A stretch of DNA of 64,000 nt, from the NCBI RefSeq assembly GCF_000340215.1, contig NW_006921536.1, forward strand, positions 4,033,664-4,097,663, in the 5' to 3' direction. The position numbers and the translations under genes were made by a program. The notes below the pieces were generated by a model. The model did no database searches and was not told the origin of the DNA. It saw nothing but the letters and a program-made list of their open reading frames with translations. Shown piece after piece: positions 13,455 to 24,963 of the stretch (position 1 is the first letter of the stretch; each line of letters starts with the position of its first letter). Source of the DNA: Pseudocercospora fijiensis CIRAD86 (taxonomy: Eukaryota > Ascomycota > Dothideomycetes > Mycosphaerellales > Mycosphaerellaceae).

Positions 13455-13669
13455 CTTCTTCTTCTTCTTCTTCTTCTTCTTCTTCTTCTTCTTCTTCTTC
13501 TTCTTCTTCTTCTTCTTCTTCTTCTTCTTCTTCTTCTTCTTCTTCTTCTTCTTCTTCTTCTTCTTCTTCTTCTTCTTCTTCTTCTTCTTCTTCTTCTTCT
13601 TCTTCTTCTTCTTCTTCTTCTTCTTCTTCTTCTTCTTCTTCTTCTTCTTCTTCTTCTTCTTCTTCTTCT
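13425..13669. repeat. (TTC)n microsatellite, about 82 units
   Basis: An uninterrupted 245-bp run of TTC/GAA. The matching site in unit 2 (27,549-27,565, opposite orientation) has only about five to six units. The poly-Glu open frame on the minus strand here is the repeat itself and not a gene. Confidence 0.95.
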
Positions 13670-16268
13670 ATATATACTAACATACTAACACCCCTAGCAA
13701 TATACTAGCTGTCGGCTTCTTAGTAACAGTGTCGATACCTCTTTATCGTATATAGGTAGCTCTATAGCGATTAACACTATTCTTTGCTAGTTCTACGACT
13801 TGCTACCGACAGAGCCGCTTGTCTAATAGTTAAGGTTCCTCGGTAGGTAGTTTGTTTAGTCCTTTTAGTCTCCGATAGGCTTTGTCGACGTAAGACGTTG
13901 CGAAGGCGACTCTTCTAGCGAGTAGGTACTCCTAGCGAGTAGGTATACTATAGCTTTAGCAGGCGTCGACTACGTATTTAACCGAAAGAGTATAGTTATT
14001 ATTAGATCGCAGTCTTGTCTTAGTATAATAAACTACGGGTCTCGGGTAGATTAGCGGAGGTAAAAACTCTTTAGTAAGGTACACCTATAATGCGGCTAAC
14101 GGTCTAACTCGGTAAAAACTCTTTAGTAAGGTATACCTTAAGTAGCGGCTCGATAGCGACTCTCCTACTAAGTAGGTTAATAGACTAAGTAGGTTAATAG
14201 GTTCGTAGCATTGCTATAGGTCTAACTCGGTAAAAACTCTTTAGTAAGGTATACCTTAAGTAGCGGCTATAGGCTTCCTACGTTCGGATTCTTTATAGGA
14301 TAATATACGCGCATCTAGTTAAGTCGGCGTAACGCCTTCGTTAGGACTGTTAGTTATAATAACCTTAGTCGTTGCGTAAGGGCCTATAGTATACTTAAGC
14401 CCGAAGGCGCCTAGTCTTAGTCTTAGTCTTTACTACTATACGACTATAGCACTGCTATACGACTATAGCCCTTTGCGTATTAAGACTGTTATCCGACTGC
14501 AGTGCGCCTCCTCTTCTAGCAAGCGTATTAACATTACTATACGACTATAACGCGCTCGACAACCTTTTTTTCGCGGTGTCTCTAATACTAAGGGCGCGGT
14601 TATACTCTATTATTGTCTAGGTACTAATAAGTGTCGCTTTAGCGATCGCTGTCGTGTTTCGCTTAATAAGTCCCTTCCTATATACCTCGCGTACTATAGT
14701 TAGTAATAGAATGCGTTAATTGTTACGCATTGCGCGTAGCATATAGGCTATATATAATGCTAGTATACTTCGGAGTGTATGCTTCTATAGCCGCTTAGTA
14801 CTGCTAGTTAATTAGATCCCCGGACGCTACTATTCGTTTTCTCTACCTTATATAGTAACTAGTTATCGGAATGATCGTTCTAGGGAGAGTCTAAGCAACA
14901 GAGGGCGTTAACGTAAGAGGGCTGTCGTAGCTTCTCGAAGGGTGCTTTTACGAGCGCTCGATATATGTTATCGCCCTACGTATCTATCCTTGCCGTATAT
15001 ATTATAGTATCTATAAGAGCATACGGTGTAATAAGTATAGTGCTAGTCTCGCTAGTCTCGCTAGTAACTTCTCGCTAGTAACTTCTCGCTAGTAACTTCT
15101 CGCTAGTAACTTCTCGCTAGTATTAGTAACTTCTTAGGTTTCGGAGGCGGTTCTTAGTGCCTAAGGCGGCCGTCGTTATCGTATTAGACACTTTTGTTAG
15201 CGCTATTTGCTAGAAATGCGCGCAATCGGCGTATCTCGCTACATTAGTAATATACTATTATAAAAGTCGTAAAGTCGGTATTATAAATGCGCGGAAGGAA
15301 GTAGCTATAACGTTTAATCCTACTAATTAAGCGCTCTGCTATACTAAATCCGGGATCTTAGCGGGACTCGGTATCCTTATCGCTTCCTCGAATTTACGCT
15401 TCTCGCCTAGCTCTTATATACTATTAATATCTACGACTATCGATACCTACGACTATCGATACCTACGACTATCGACACCTACGACTATCGACACCTACGA
15501 CTATCTATAAACCCTTATCGCAAAGGATACGATAGAAGAGCCTGCTTAGCGAGCTTATAAGGATATAATAGAAGGGTAGTTAGGAAGGACCTTATTAAAT
15601 GCTAATTCTAGCGCTATTTTACCGCTAATTCTAGCGCTAGCTCTCGTAGAAGCAACTTAACTAGGCATTACACGCTAGCTCTCGTAGAAGTAGCTAAACT
15701 AGGCATTACATATTATACGCTAGCTCTCGTAGAAGCAGCTTAACTAGGCTAGCTCTCGTAGAAGCAACTTAACTAGGCATTATATATTATACGCTAGCTC
15801 TCGTAGAAGCAGCTTAACTAGGCATTATACGCTAGCTCTACTATACGCTAGCTCTCGTAGAAGCAGCTTAATACTGCTACTGATATCTAATCTAGAGAAA
15901 ATTATAGTATACAACCTATCCGATCTAGAAGATAGTATAGTATACAACCTGCGATCGAGCGTAGTATTACGGCTTACTTTTCCGGGAATAGGACAAGGAC
16001 TTAGCGAGCTTACAAGGACATAATAGAAGGGTAGTAAGGAAGGACCTTATTAAATGCTAATTCTAGCGCTAATTCTAGCGCCAATTCTAGTGCTAATTCT
16101 AGTGCTATTTGTAGCGCTATCTCTAGTACTATTCTAGCGCCAATTCTAGTGCTATTTGTAGCGCTATCTCTAGTGCTATTTGCAGCGCCAATTCTAGTGC
16201 TATTTGTAGCGCTATCTCTAGTGCTATTTGTAGCGCTATCTCTAGTGCTATTCTAGCGCCAATTCTAG
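13670..16268. other. Noncoding middle of unit 1 core with minisatellites
   Basis: No gene is supported. It contains: three to four copies of a block built on GGTAAAAACTCTTTAGTAAGG (14,060-14,270); a 16-bp repeat CGCTAGTAACTTCT (about 15,040-15,130); ACGACTATCGATACCT x5 (15,430-15,510); a 35-40-bp repeat built on GCTAGCTCTCGTAGAAGCAG (15,640-15,870); and a 12-24-bp repeat built on AATTCTAGCGCT / TCTAGTGCTATTTGTAGCG (16,060-16,270). The same material appears inverted in unit 2 at about 24,970-27,540. Confidence 0.6.
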
Positions 16269-19200
16269 CTTAGGCATCTATCTCTTCTTACGACGAGTTA
16301 GGCTCTCCTCGAGTAGGTTCTCCGGTAGGATATCTGCGCTAATAAGAGCAAGGTTCTCTCGTGCCTTTAGAGTAAGCGATAGTATACGACGCGGGCAATT
16401 ACTACTTATAGCCTTACGAAGAGTAGACTTAGCGACCGATATTAGAGTGCTATAATTACTATCCTCGTCCTCTCGTTAGCGCCGGCGGCGTAGTGTCCGC
16501 TATATTAGTATACGAGCAGATAAGGCCGCAGTACTATTATCCTAGATTAGATCTCCTATACGCTTGCCTTTCGCCTTTAGTTGCGATTAAGACTGCTTCC
16601 CCTTTACCTTCCGATTACCTACGATAGCTTTCTTTACTAGCGATATATTAGCATCGCGAGACTTGTCTGAATCCTACTATAACTAGCGAAGACGATCCTA
16701 GGCTATAGGCGGAGGCGGAGGCGGAGGCTAGTCGTCGCTATTGTTACTAGTTACTATCTCTACGGCCGTCTTTCGCTCGGCCTACTTACGCTTCCGCTCC
16801 TTATAGTACTTCTACTAGTCCTTAAATGCCTTAGGAAAGTCGGAGTTAATATATCTAAGGACTTTACCGAGGCGTAGCTTATTATAAAGATTGTTACCGC
16901 TAGCCTAGTACTAGTTGTCGAACTTTAGCGCACTCTTAAGCATTTCCTCCCTATTTATACTAGTAGACTACTCTTTACTATCGCCGAGTGCTAGATGCCG
17001 CATAATATTATAGAGGTCCTAGATATATCGGTCCTCGATAAGGGTATTCGATAGAAAAGTAAAGAAGTACGTATTAAACCGGCCGCTAGCTTTATTAGCC
17101 TTCTAGTCGAAGAACTTCTATAGGTATAGCAGTAAGAAGTACTACTTAGAGCCCTTATACGGTGCTACTAGGGCTTTCGGTAGGCGTAGTGCCTGTTTAT
17201 CTAACTAGAATACCGAATCCAGATCGCGATTATAGATAATATTATAGTAGTCCTTCGAATCTAGGCTCTCTTTAGGATCCTATAATCGGAGCTCTTCCTA
17301 GTATCGCTTGTTAAGGATAGCACGTAGGCATCGAGGCGTCGCTATATACTAGCTATTAAACAGTAAGCGGAAGATGTCGGGGATCTTATTACGCTTCTCT
17401 ATAGTATTCTTAGACTAATTCTTACGCCTAGGCGCATAGGTATTAGCATTAGTATTAGCATTAGCATTAGCTGTTTCCTAGGTTTCTAGTATAGCTGTAC
17501 CTGTGCCTATGCCTCTTAGAACGATAATAGTATCCTCGTTATCCTAATCCTAGTCTAGGTCCCTATTAATATCTTCGCTAGGAATCTCGGTATTACGTAG
17601 ACCGCTTAGTCGGATCGGCTAGTATATAATAGCACCCTATACGAGATTCTAGTATTAATCTACGTTAGCCGGTCGACCTTCTCGATTAATAATAGAGGTA
17701 TAGTTAACACTATCTAGAATACGCTTAGCTATATCGTCGATATACTAAGGGAAGAAGAAGATAGTATATAACCGCTATCCTACGCTAAGCTTCCGACTAG
17801 TACGACTAGCTCGCTATATAGCATCGTCGATGTCCTTCGTAATAGGCAGCTACTATATAATAACGAATTTAATATCGCTAATATTAGTGCCTATAGCGAT
17901 CGCTAGTATGCTAACTATAATGCGGGTTAATAAACGAGCGCTAGGCTTCTTAAACTCGTTATATCGGAGATCCTTATCGTATTAGCGATATATGCGGTAT
18001 AGAAAGCGACGACTTTATATACATTGTAGCTAGTGTTGTTCTAGGTATACTTCTTAGTTGGATCTTGTTAGCCCTCTATTAGCTAGATAAGCTACTAACG
18101 CAGAATATAGGTTAGCTTATTAACCTTTCCCCGGCTATTAATAAACACGATCGCCTTATCGATATTCGTAGGTATAGCTTGTCTATTAGTAACGGCCTTC
18201 TTTAGTAATAGGTATAGCAAATCGAAGTCGCTACTATGCTTCTACGGAATAGTCTTAAAGATATATATAGTATCGATCCGATCGATGCTCGTACGGATAA
18301 CCTTAGTCTTAAATGCCTCGCGGCTATTATTGCGGAAGCCTCTATACTTTAAGACAAACTCGAGTGTCTCCTAGGATATTGTCGTAGAGGCACCTAGCTA
18401 TAGGGTATTATTGCGGAACAGGCTACGAAGGGTATAGATCTAGGCAAATTCCTTACGAAAGTCCTTCTACTTATATACTAAGTATAGCTTATCGATAGTA
18501 ACGAGGCTAATGCGATCGCTAATCTTCTTAAATACCTCTCGTAGTTCCGGAGTAGACGCCTATTCTAGACTATAAAAGATATAGTAATACCTACTAGCAA
18601 CGATATTATCGTACATCTTTAGATCCTTACGCTTAGTCTTAGCGGAGATTATATAGCAACGTACTAACTCGACATTACCGGCTCTAGTAACTATAGACTT
18701 CTAAGCAAGCGTACGTATCGTTTAGTCGATATTAGCCTTCTACTCTTTACTAAGGCGGTTTAGAGGGATGATCTAGATGTTAATGCGACTAGTTAGTATA
18801 GTATATGCCTAGTAGACTAAGCTCTTACCGCTACCGGTCTTCTCGATTATTACTATATCGGTGCCCGCGAAAACTAGGTTATATAGTACCTCGCGCTAAA
18901 GGTCCGAAGGCATATAGCCCTTATTAGGATAGAATGCATTTAGTACCTACTATAGGCTATCCTTAATAATGTTCCGCTAGAAGGGGATAGCCTCTCGCTT
19001 AAGACCGGCATCCTATATTAATATCTAGATTTCCTCTAGATTAAATAGCTTGTCGAGTATATAATTAGTCGTAGCCTAAAAGAAGGCGGTCTTCTATTAT
19101 AGATCTTAAGGAAGCTCTAGCTTCTCGGTAGACTAGTTTGGCCGCTAGCGAGTATAAGCCTTGCGAGATAGAAGAATTAGTACGGCTTGTAGTAGGGTAT

Positions 19201-19765
19201 TCTATATGCCTTGCTACTGCTGCTACTGCTACTACTACTATTAACGACGCTAATCGTATATCTTAGCCGGACGTCCTACTGCTTTCTTGCTAACCTAGGT
19301 ATGCTGCTACTGCTGCTACTTCTTCTATTTCTATTCCTTACGACGGCCCTTACTAATATTAAGGTTTCTCCCTAACTAAAGGAAGCTACCGCCTCTATAA
19401 AAGACTAGATCTAGAGCCGCTATACGTAGAGGAGGAAGATTAGAGGGATTATTATATTTAACGCCCTCGATAGTATCGACGTTCTCCTAATTTAACTCTA
19501 TTAATAGTCGCGGCGGGCCTTAGCGAGCGGCGGCACGCATCGACTAGCGATAATCTATACGCTATCTACAGACTATACGCTAAAGACTCTAGCCTTTAGC
19601 CTAGCGCTCGATCTATCGCTAGCGGCGCTACTCCTCGAGGCGGATATTGCCCTCGAAGCGGTCGCTATTAATAGGCTTATCTAGATCTTAACGTAGCGTA
19701 GGAGTGCTATCGCTAGTAGCGATATAGGCCTACTAAGGAACCTCGATAGCTTCCTCGGTATCTAT
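16269..19765 (-). pseudogene. RecQ-like DNA helicase, unit 1 copy
   Basis: Minus-strand frame with many RIP stops, nearly identical to the plus-strand copy in unit 2. Walker A (TGSGKS) is at 18,821-18,838. Motif II reads TIDKLYL near 18,485-18,500. The C-terminal helicase half carries STLAIAIG and a QRASRTSR-like motif VI. The architecture resembles telomere-linked RecQ helicases of fungi (long N-terminal region, helicase core, long C-terminal tail), but the family call is by eye. It is transcribed inward, toward the DUF6589-like gene. Confidence 0.6.
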
Positions 19766-20533
19766 ACGAGTAGTAGATACGAGTAGTAGATGCGAGTAGT
19801 AGATACGAGTAGTAGATACGAGTAGTAGATACGAGTAGTAGATGCGAGGCGGAAGAAGCTAAGAGTAAGAGGAAGAAGAAAAAGAAGAAGAAGGGCGGCA
19901 GCCCGCTATTATACCCGTAGCTTAAAGCGGCAAAGCCCTGTTGCCTTTAGGCCTACTTAAATAAAGAGCGTATAAATAAGGCCTTTTTTTCGAATTATTA
20001 ATAGCGATATACGATATATAACATACGATATATAGAGTAAGTCTGCCTTAACGCGCATTCGAAGCCGACTAAGACTGTGTTTTAGGAGGTTGCTTGTCTT
20101 AGCGCGGCAAACGATAGCCTATAGGAAGCCGACTGTAGGAAGCCGACTATAGGAAGCCGACTATAGGAAGCCGATTGTAGGAAGCCGACTATAGGAAGGC
20201 CGCCTATAGGAAGGATCTTCTATCGCTTAGTATATAACCGAGAATATTAGTAGACAATATACTAGTACTAGCTTTTAGTGCTAGCTTTTAGTGCTAGCTT
20301 TTAGTGCTAGCTTTTAGTGCTAGCTTTTAGTACTAGCTTTTAGTGCTAGCTTTTAGTGCTAGCCTCGAGCTAGCCTCGACCTAGCTAAATAACCTCCGCT
20401 ACTTAGACATAATATAACAACACTACGCTCTATACAAACATAGCTTATATTAAAGTAATTAAGAATTAGCTATTCTAGAACCTCCGAGTTATTACTTGTC
20501 GAGATCCGAAGGTCTTATTTCGAGTACCTAGCT
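19766..20533. repeat. Right end (R) of unit 1, first part, with minisatellites
   Basis: Matches 31,980-32,712 of unit 2 in the same orientation. It contains a 14-bp repeat AGTAGTAGATACG (19,770-19,850), a GAAGAAG purine run (about 19,860-19,895), ATAGGAAGCCGACT x6 (20,120-20,200) and AGTGCTAGCTTTT x7-9 (20,270-20,365). The last 562 bp of R are displaced to 33,288-33,849 by unit 2. Confidence 0.65.
20523..20533. repeat. Target-site duplication of unit 2 (left copy)
   Basis: AGTACCTAGCT precedes unit 2 and recurs at 33,277-33,287 directly after it. The duplication is 11 bp. Confidence 0.75.
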
Positions 20534-21129
20534 CTACCTCCTTCTTAGGCTCTTCTTATAGACTTTATCCTACCTTCTACCTTCTATCTTCTACCTTCTA
20601 CCTTCTACCTTCTACCTTCTATCTTCTACCTTCTACCTTCCTTTACCTAACCTACGTGCAATTAGCGTCGATCGGTTCTCGGCTCTTCTATATATAGTCT
20701 AGTATATAGAAGAAGTCTTCGTAGAAGAGCCTAAGGACAAATGTCGTAAAGCTGTAGTATTAACCTTATGCACCTACAAAACAGGTAGAATAGCACAACA
20801 ACTATACATTTTAAGTAAAAGTTATATTAGAATTAATTATAGGTATTAAGTAGACGAAAATTAATGTCTATACAATAATCTGTGTATTTCTAAACATATA
20901 GGAATAAAAATTACAAAACACTACTTTAAGACAAACGCTATACGAATAGCGTCCGGATTGCCTCTATAACGACACTACTACTATCGTTCGCTATAGGCGG
21001 AAATATGCGCGGACCCTTAGAATTACCCGCTCTCTAACCTCTAAGTATTTGCTATACGTAACAGTGTCGCGTTGTTACGTACTAATACCGATCGGGTAAA
21101 CTAGGCTAAAACGCGGCTGTTTAAGGTCT

Positions 21130-21290
21130 ATGCGCTTCACTAAGGTCTATACGCTTTACTAAGGTCTATGCGCTTTACTAAGGTCTATACGCTTTACTAA
21201 ACGCGGCGCTTTACTAAACGCGGCGCTTTACTAAACGCGGCGCTTTACTAAACGCGGCGCTTTACTAAACGCGGCGCTTCGCTACTAGTT
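21130..21290. repeat. Tandem repeats at the L/core junction of unit 2
   Basis: Four copies of AAGGTCTATACGCTTTACT, then about five copies of AAACGCGGCGCTTTACT. Unit 1 has a single related copy at about 8,435-8,460. The array marks the point where left-end similarity stops and the inverted core begins. Confidence 0.7.
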
Positions 21291-21399
21291 CTAACAACTT
21301 CTATGCCCGAAGTACGACTTCTATAGTACGACTTCTAGCTCTAATCGCTTATCGCATTTAAGACTCGAGTCCGTATTTCGCATTCCGCCGCCGCTGTCG

Positions 21400-24300
21400 C
21401 TGTCGCTATATATTATAGACGATACCGAAGAAGCTATCGAGGTTCCTTAGTAGGCCTGCCTCGCTACCGGCGATAGCAATCCTATTCTACGTTAAGATCT
21501 AGAGAAGGACTATATTATTACGGACGGCTTCGAAGGTTCTATACGCCTCGAGGAGCAGCGCCGCTAGCGCTAGCTTGCCCGCTAAGGTAAAGGCTAAACT
21601 CTTTAGCGTATAGTTCGCGGATTTCGTATCTACCGTTACTAGTTAATACGTACCGCCGCTCGTTAAGGTCCGCCGCGGGATATAGGTCTATTAATAGACT
21701 TAAAGTAGGAGGAAGTTAGTATTAAATATAAGGACTACGGACAAGCTAAAGAGATAGAATGTAGCTATTCTTATACTAAGACTAATCTTCCGCCTCTACG
21801 TATAGCGCCTCCGGATCCGATCTATTACGCTAGTAGTAGCTTTCTCTAGTTAGCTAGGAACCCTAACCTTACTAAGAACTAACGTAGGCAACGGCGCTAG
21901 CAGCAGAAAAACTAGGGCTAGAGTTAGGGCTAGTCGAGTGCGAATCTAGTAGGCCGTCTAGCAAAGACATACGACTAGCGCCGCTAGCAGTAATAGCAAT
22001 AGCAAGGTACGTAGAATACTTAGCTACAAGCTATACTAATCCTTCTATCTCGCAAGGCTTATACCCGCTAGCGGCTAAACTAGTCTACTAAGAAGCTAGA
22101 GCTTCCTTAAGATCTATAATAGAAGACCGCCCTCTTTTAGGCTACAACTAACTATATGCTCGATAAGCTATTTAATCTAGAGGAAATCTAGATATTAATA
22201 TAGGATGCCGGTCTTAAGCGAGAGGCTATCCCCTTCTAGCGGGACATTATTAAGAATAGCCTATAGTAGGTACTAAATGCATTCTATCTAGACAAGGGCT
22301 ATATACCTTCGGACCTTTAGCGCGAGGTACTATATAACCTAGTTTTCGCGGGCACCGATATAGTAATAATCGAGAAGACCGGTAGCGGTAAGAGCTTAGT
22401 CTACTAGGCATATACTATACTAACTAGTCGCATTAACATCTAGATTATCCCTCTAAACCGCCTTAGTAAAGAGTAGAAGGCTAGTATCGACTAGGCGATA
22501 CGTGCGCTTGCTTAGAAGTCTATAGTTACTAGAGCCGGTAATGTCGAGTTAGTACGTTACTATATAATCTCCGCTAAGACTAAGCGCAAGGATCCAAAGA
22601 TGTACGATAATATCGTTGCTAGTAGGTATTACTATATCTTTTATAGTCTAGAATAGGCGTCTACTCCGGAACTACGAGAGGTATTTAAGAAGATTAGCGA
22701 TCGCATTAGCCTCGTTACTATCGATAAGCTACACTTAGTATATAAGTAGAAGGACTTTCGTAAGGAATTTGCCTAGATCTATACCCTTCGTAGCCTGTTC
22801 CGCAATAATACCCTATAGCTAGGTGCCTCTACGATAATATCCTAGGAGACACTAGAATTTGTCTTAAAGTATAGAGGCTTCCGTAACGATAGCCGCGAGG
22901 CATTTAAGACTAAGGTTATCCGTACGAGCATCGATCGGATCGATACTATATATATCTTTAAGACTATTCTATAGAAGTATAGTAGCGACTTCGATTTGTT
23001 ATACCCGCTACTAAAGAAGGCGGTCGGACAAGGCGACTAGGGCGTATAGGCTATACCCGCGAATATCGATAAGGCGATCGTCTTTATTAATAGTCGGGGC
23101 AAGGTCGACAAGCTAACCTATATACTACGTTAGTAGCTTGTCTAGCTAATAGAGGGCTAAGGAGATCTAACTAAGAAGTATACCTAGAACAATACTAGCT
23201 ATAATGTGTACAAAGTCGTCGCTTTCTATACTGCTTATATCGCTAATTACGATAAGGATCTCCGATATAACGAGTTTAAGAAGCCTAGCGCTCGTTTATT
23301 AACTCGCATTATAGTTAGTACCCTAGCGATTGCTATAGGCACTAACATTAGCGATGTCAAATTCGTTATTATATAGCAACTGCCTATTACTAAGGACATT
23401 AACGATGCTATATAGCGAGCTAGTCGTACTAGTCGTAAGCTTAGCGTAGGACAGCGGTCGTATACTATCTTCTTCTTCCCTTAGTATATCGACGATAGAG
23501 CTAAGCGTGTTCCGGATAGTGTTAACTATGCCTCTATTATTAATCGAGATAGTAGACCGGCTAATACGGACTAATACAAGCACCTCGCATAAGGTGCTAT
23601 TATATACTAGCCGATCCGACTAAGCGGTTTACGTAATACCGAGATTCCTAGCGAAGATGTTAATAGGGACCTAGACTAGGATAAGGATAACGAGGATACT
23701 ATTGTCGTTCCGAGAGGTATAGGTATAGGTATAGGCATAGGCATAGGTATAGGCATAGCTACACTAGAAACCTAGGAAACAGGTAATGCTAATACTAATG
23801 CCTCTACGCCTAGGCGTAAGAATTGGTCTAAGAATAATATAGAAAAGCGCAATAAGATCCCCGACATCTTCCGCTTACTGTTTAATAGCTAGTATATAGC
23901 GACGCCTCGATGCCTACGTACTATCCTTAATAAGCGATACTAGGAAGAGCTCCGATTATAGGATCCTAAGGAGACCCTAGATCGTAAGGACTACTATAAT
24001 ATTATCTACAATCACGATCTAGACTTAGTGTTCTAATAGGATAAATAGGCACTACGTCTACTAAAATCCCCGGTCGCGCCGTATAAGGGCTCTAAGCAGT
24101 TCTTCTTACTACTATACCTATAGAAGTTCTTCGATCGCAAGGCTAATAAAGCGGGCCGAGTAGATACATACTTCTTCGCTCTTCCGTCTAATACTCTTAT
24201 CGATAACCGATATATATAGGACCTCTGTAATGTAATGCGGTATCTAGCACTCGGCGATAGTAAAGAGCAGTCTACTAGCATAAATAGGGAGGAAATACTT

Positions 24301-24963
24301 AAGAGTGCGCTAAAGTTCGATAACTAGTACTAGGCTAGCGGTAACAATCTTTACGATAAGCTATGCCTCGGTAAAGTCCTTAGATATATTAACTACGACT
24401 TTCCTAAGGCATTTAAGGACTAGTAGAAGTACTATAAGGAGCGGAAGCGTAAGTAGGCCGAGCGAAAGACGGCCGTAGAGGCAGTAAATAGCGATAATAG
24501 CGACGACTAGCCTCCGTATCCGCCTCCGCCTATAGCCTAGGATCGTCTTCGCTAGTTATAGTAGGATTCGGATAAGTCTCGCGATACTAATATATCGCTA
24601 GTAAAGAAAGCTATCGTAGGTAATTAGAAGGCAAAGGGGAAGCAGTCTTAATCGCAACTAAAGGCGAAAGGCAAGCGTATAGGAGATCTAATCTAGGATA
24701 ATAGTGCTGCGGCCTTATCTACTCGCATACTAATATAGCGGATACTACGCCGCTAGCGCTAACAAGAGGACGAGGATAGTAATTATAGCACTCTAATATC
24801 GGTCGCTAAGTCTGCTCTTCGTAAGGCTATAAGCAGTAATCGCCCGCGTCGTATACTATCGCTTACTCTAAAGGCACGAGAGAACCTTACTCTTATTAGC
24901 GTAGACATCCTACCGGAGAACCTACTCGAGGAGAGCCTAACTCGTCGTAAGAAGAGATAGATG
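21400..24963 (+). pseudogene. RecQ-like DNA helicase, unit 2 copy
   Basis: Frame with RIP stops throughout. Walker A (TGSGKS) at 22,378-22,395 is followed by LVYQ-type residues. Motif II at about 22,714-22,740 reads TIDKLHL, where DExH would be expected, then a KDFRKEF segment resembling the RecQ HDFRPEY. Motifs V/VI lie around 23,310-23,440 (STLAIAIG, AI.RASRTSR). The N-terminal part (21,400-22,300) and the C-terminal tail (23,500-24,960) are long and not recognised. It would unwind DNA if intact. Its inverted partner is 16,269-19,765. Confidence 0.6.

Noticed and set aside
13396..13683. 95-residue poly-Glu open frame
   Set aside because: It is the TTC/GAA microsatellite read in one phase; it has no homologous frame in unit 2.
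15040..16270. CRISPR-like arrays
   Set aside because: Repeats are directly tandem without unique spacers, and the genome is eukaryotic.
23323..24281. Minus-strand open frames of 82-86 residues
   Set aside because: Antisense shadows of the RecQ-like pseudogene; they read through because RIP stops fall on the sense frame.
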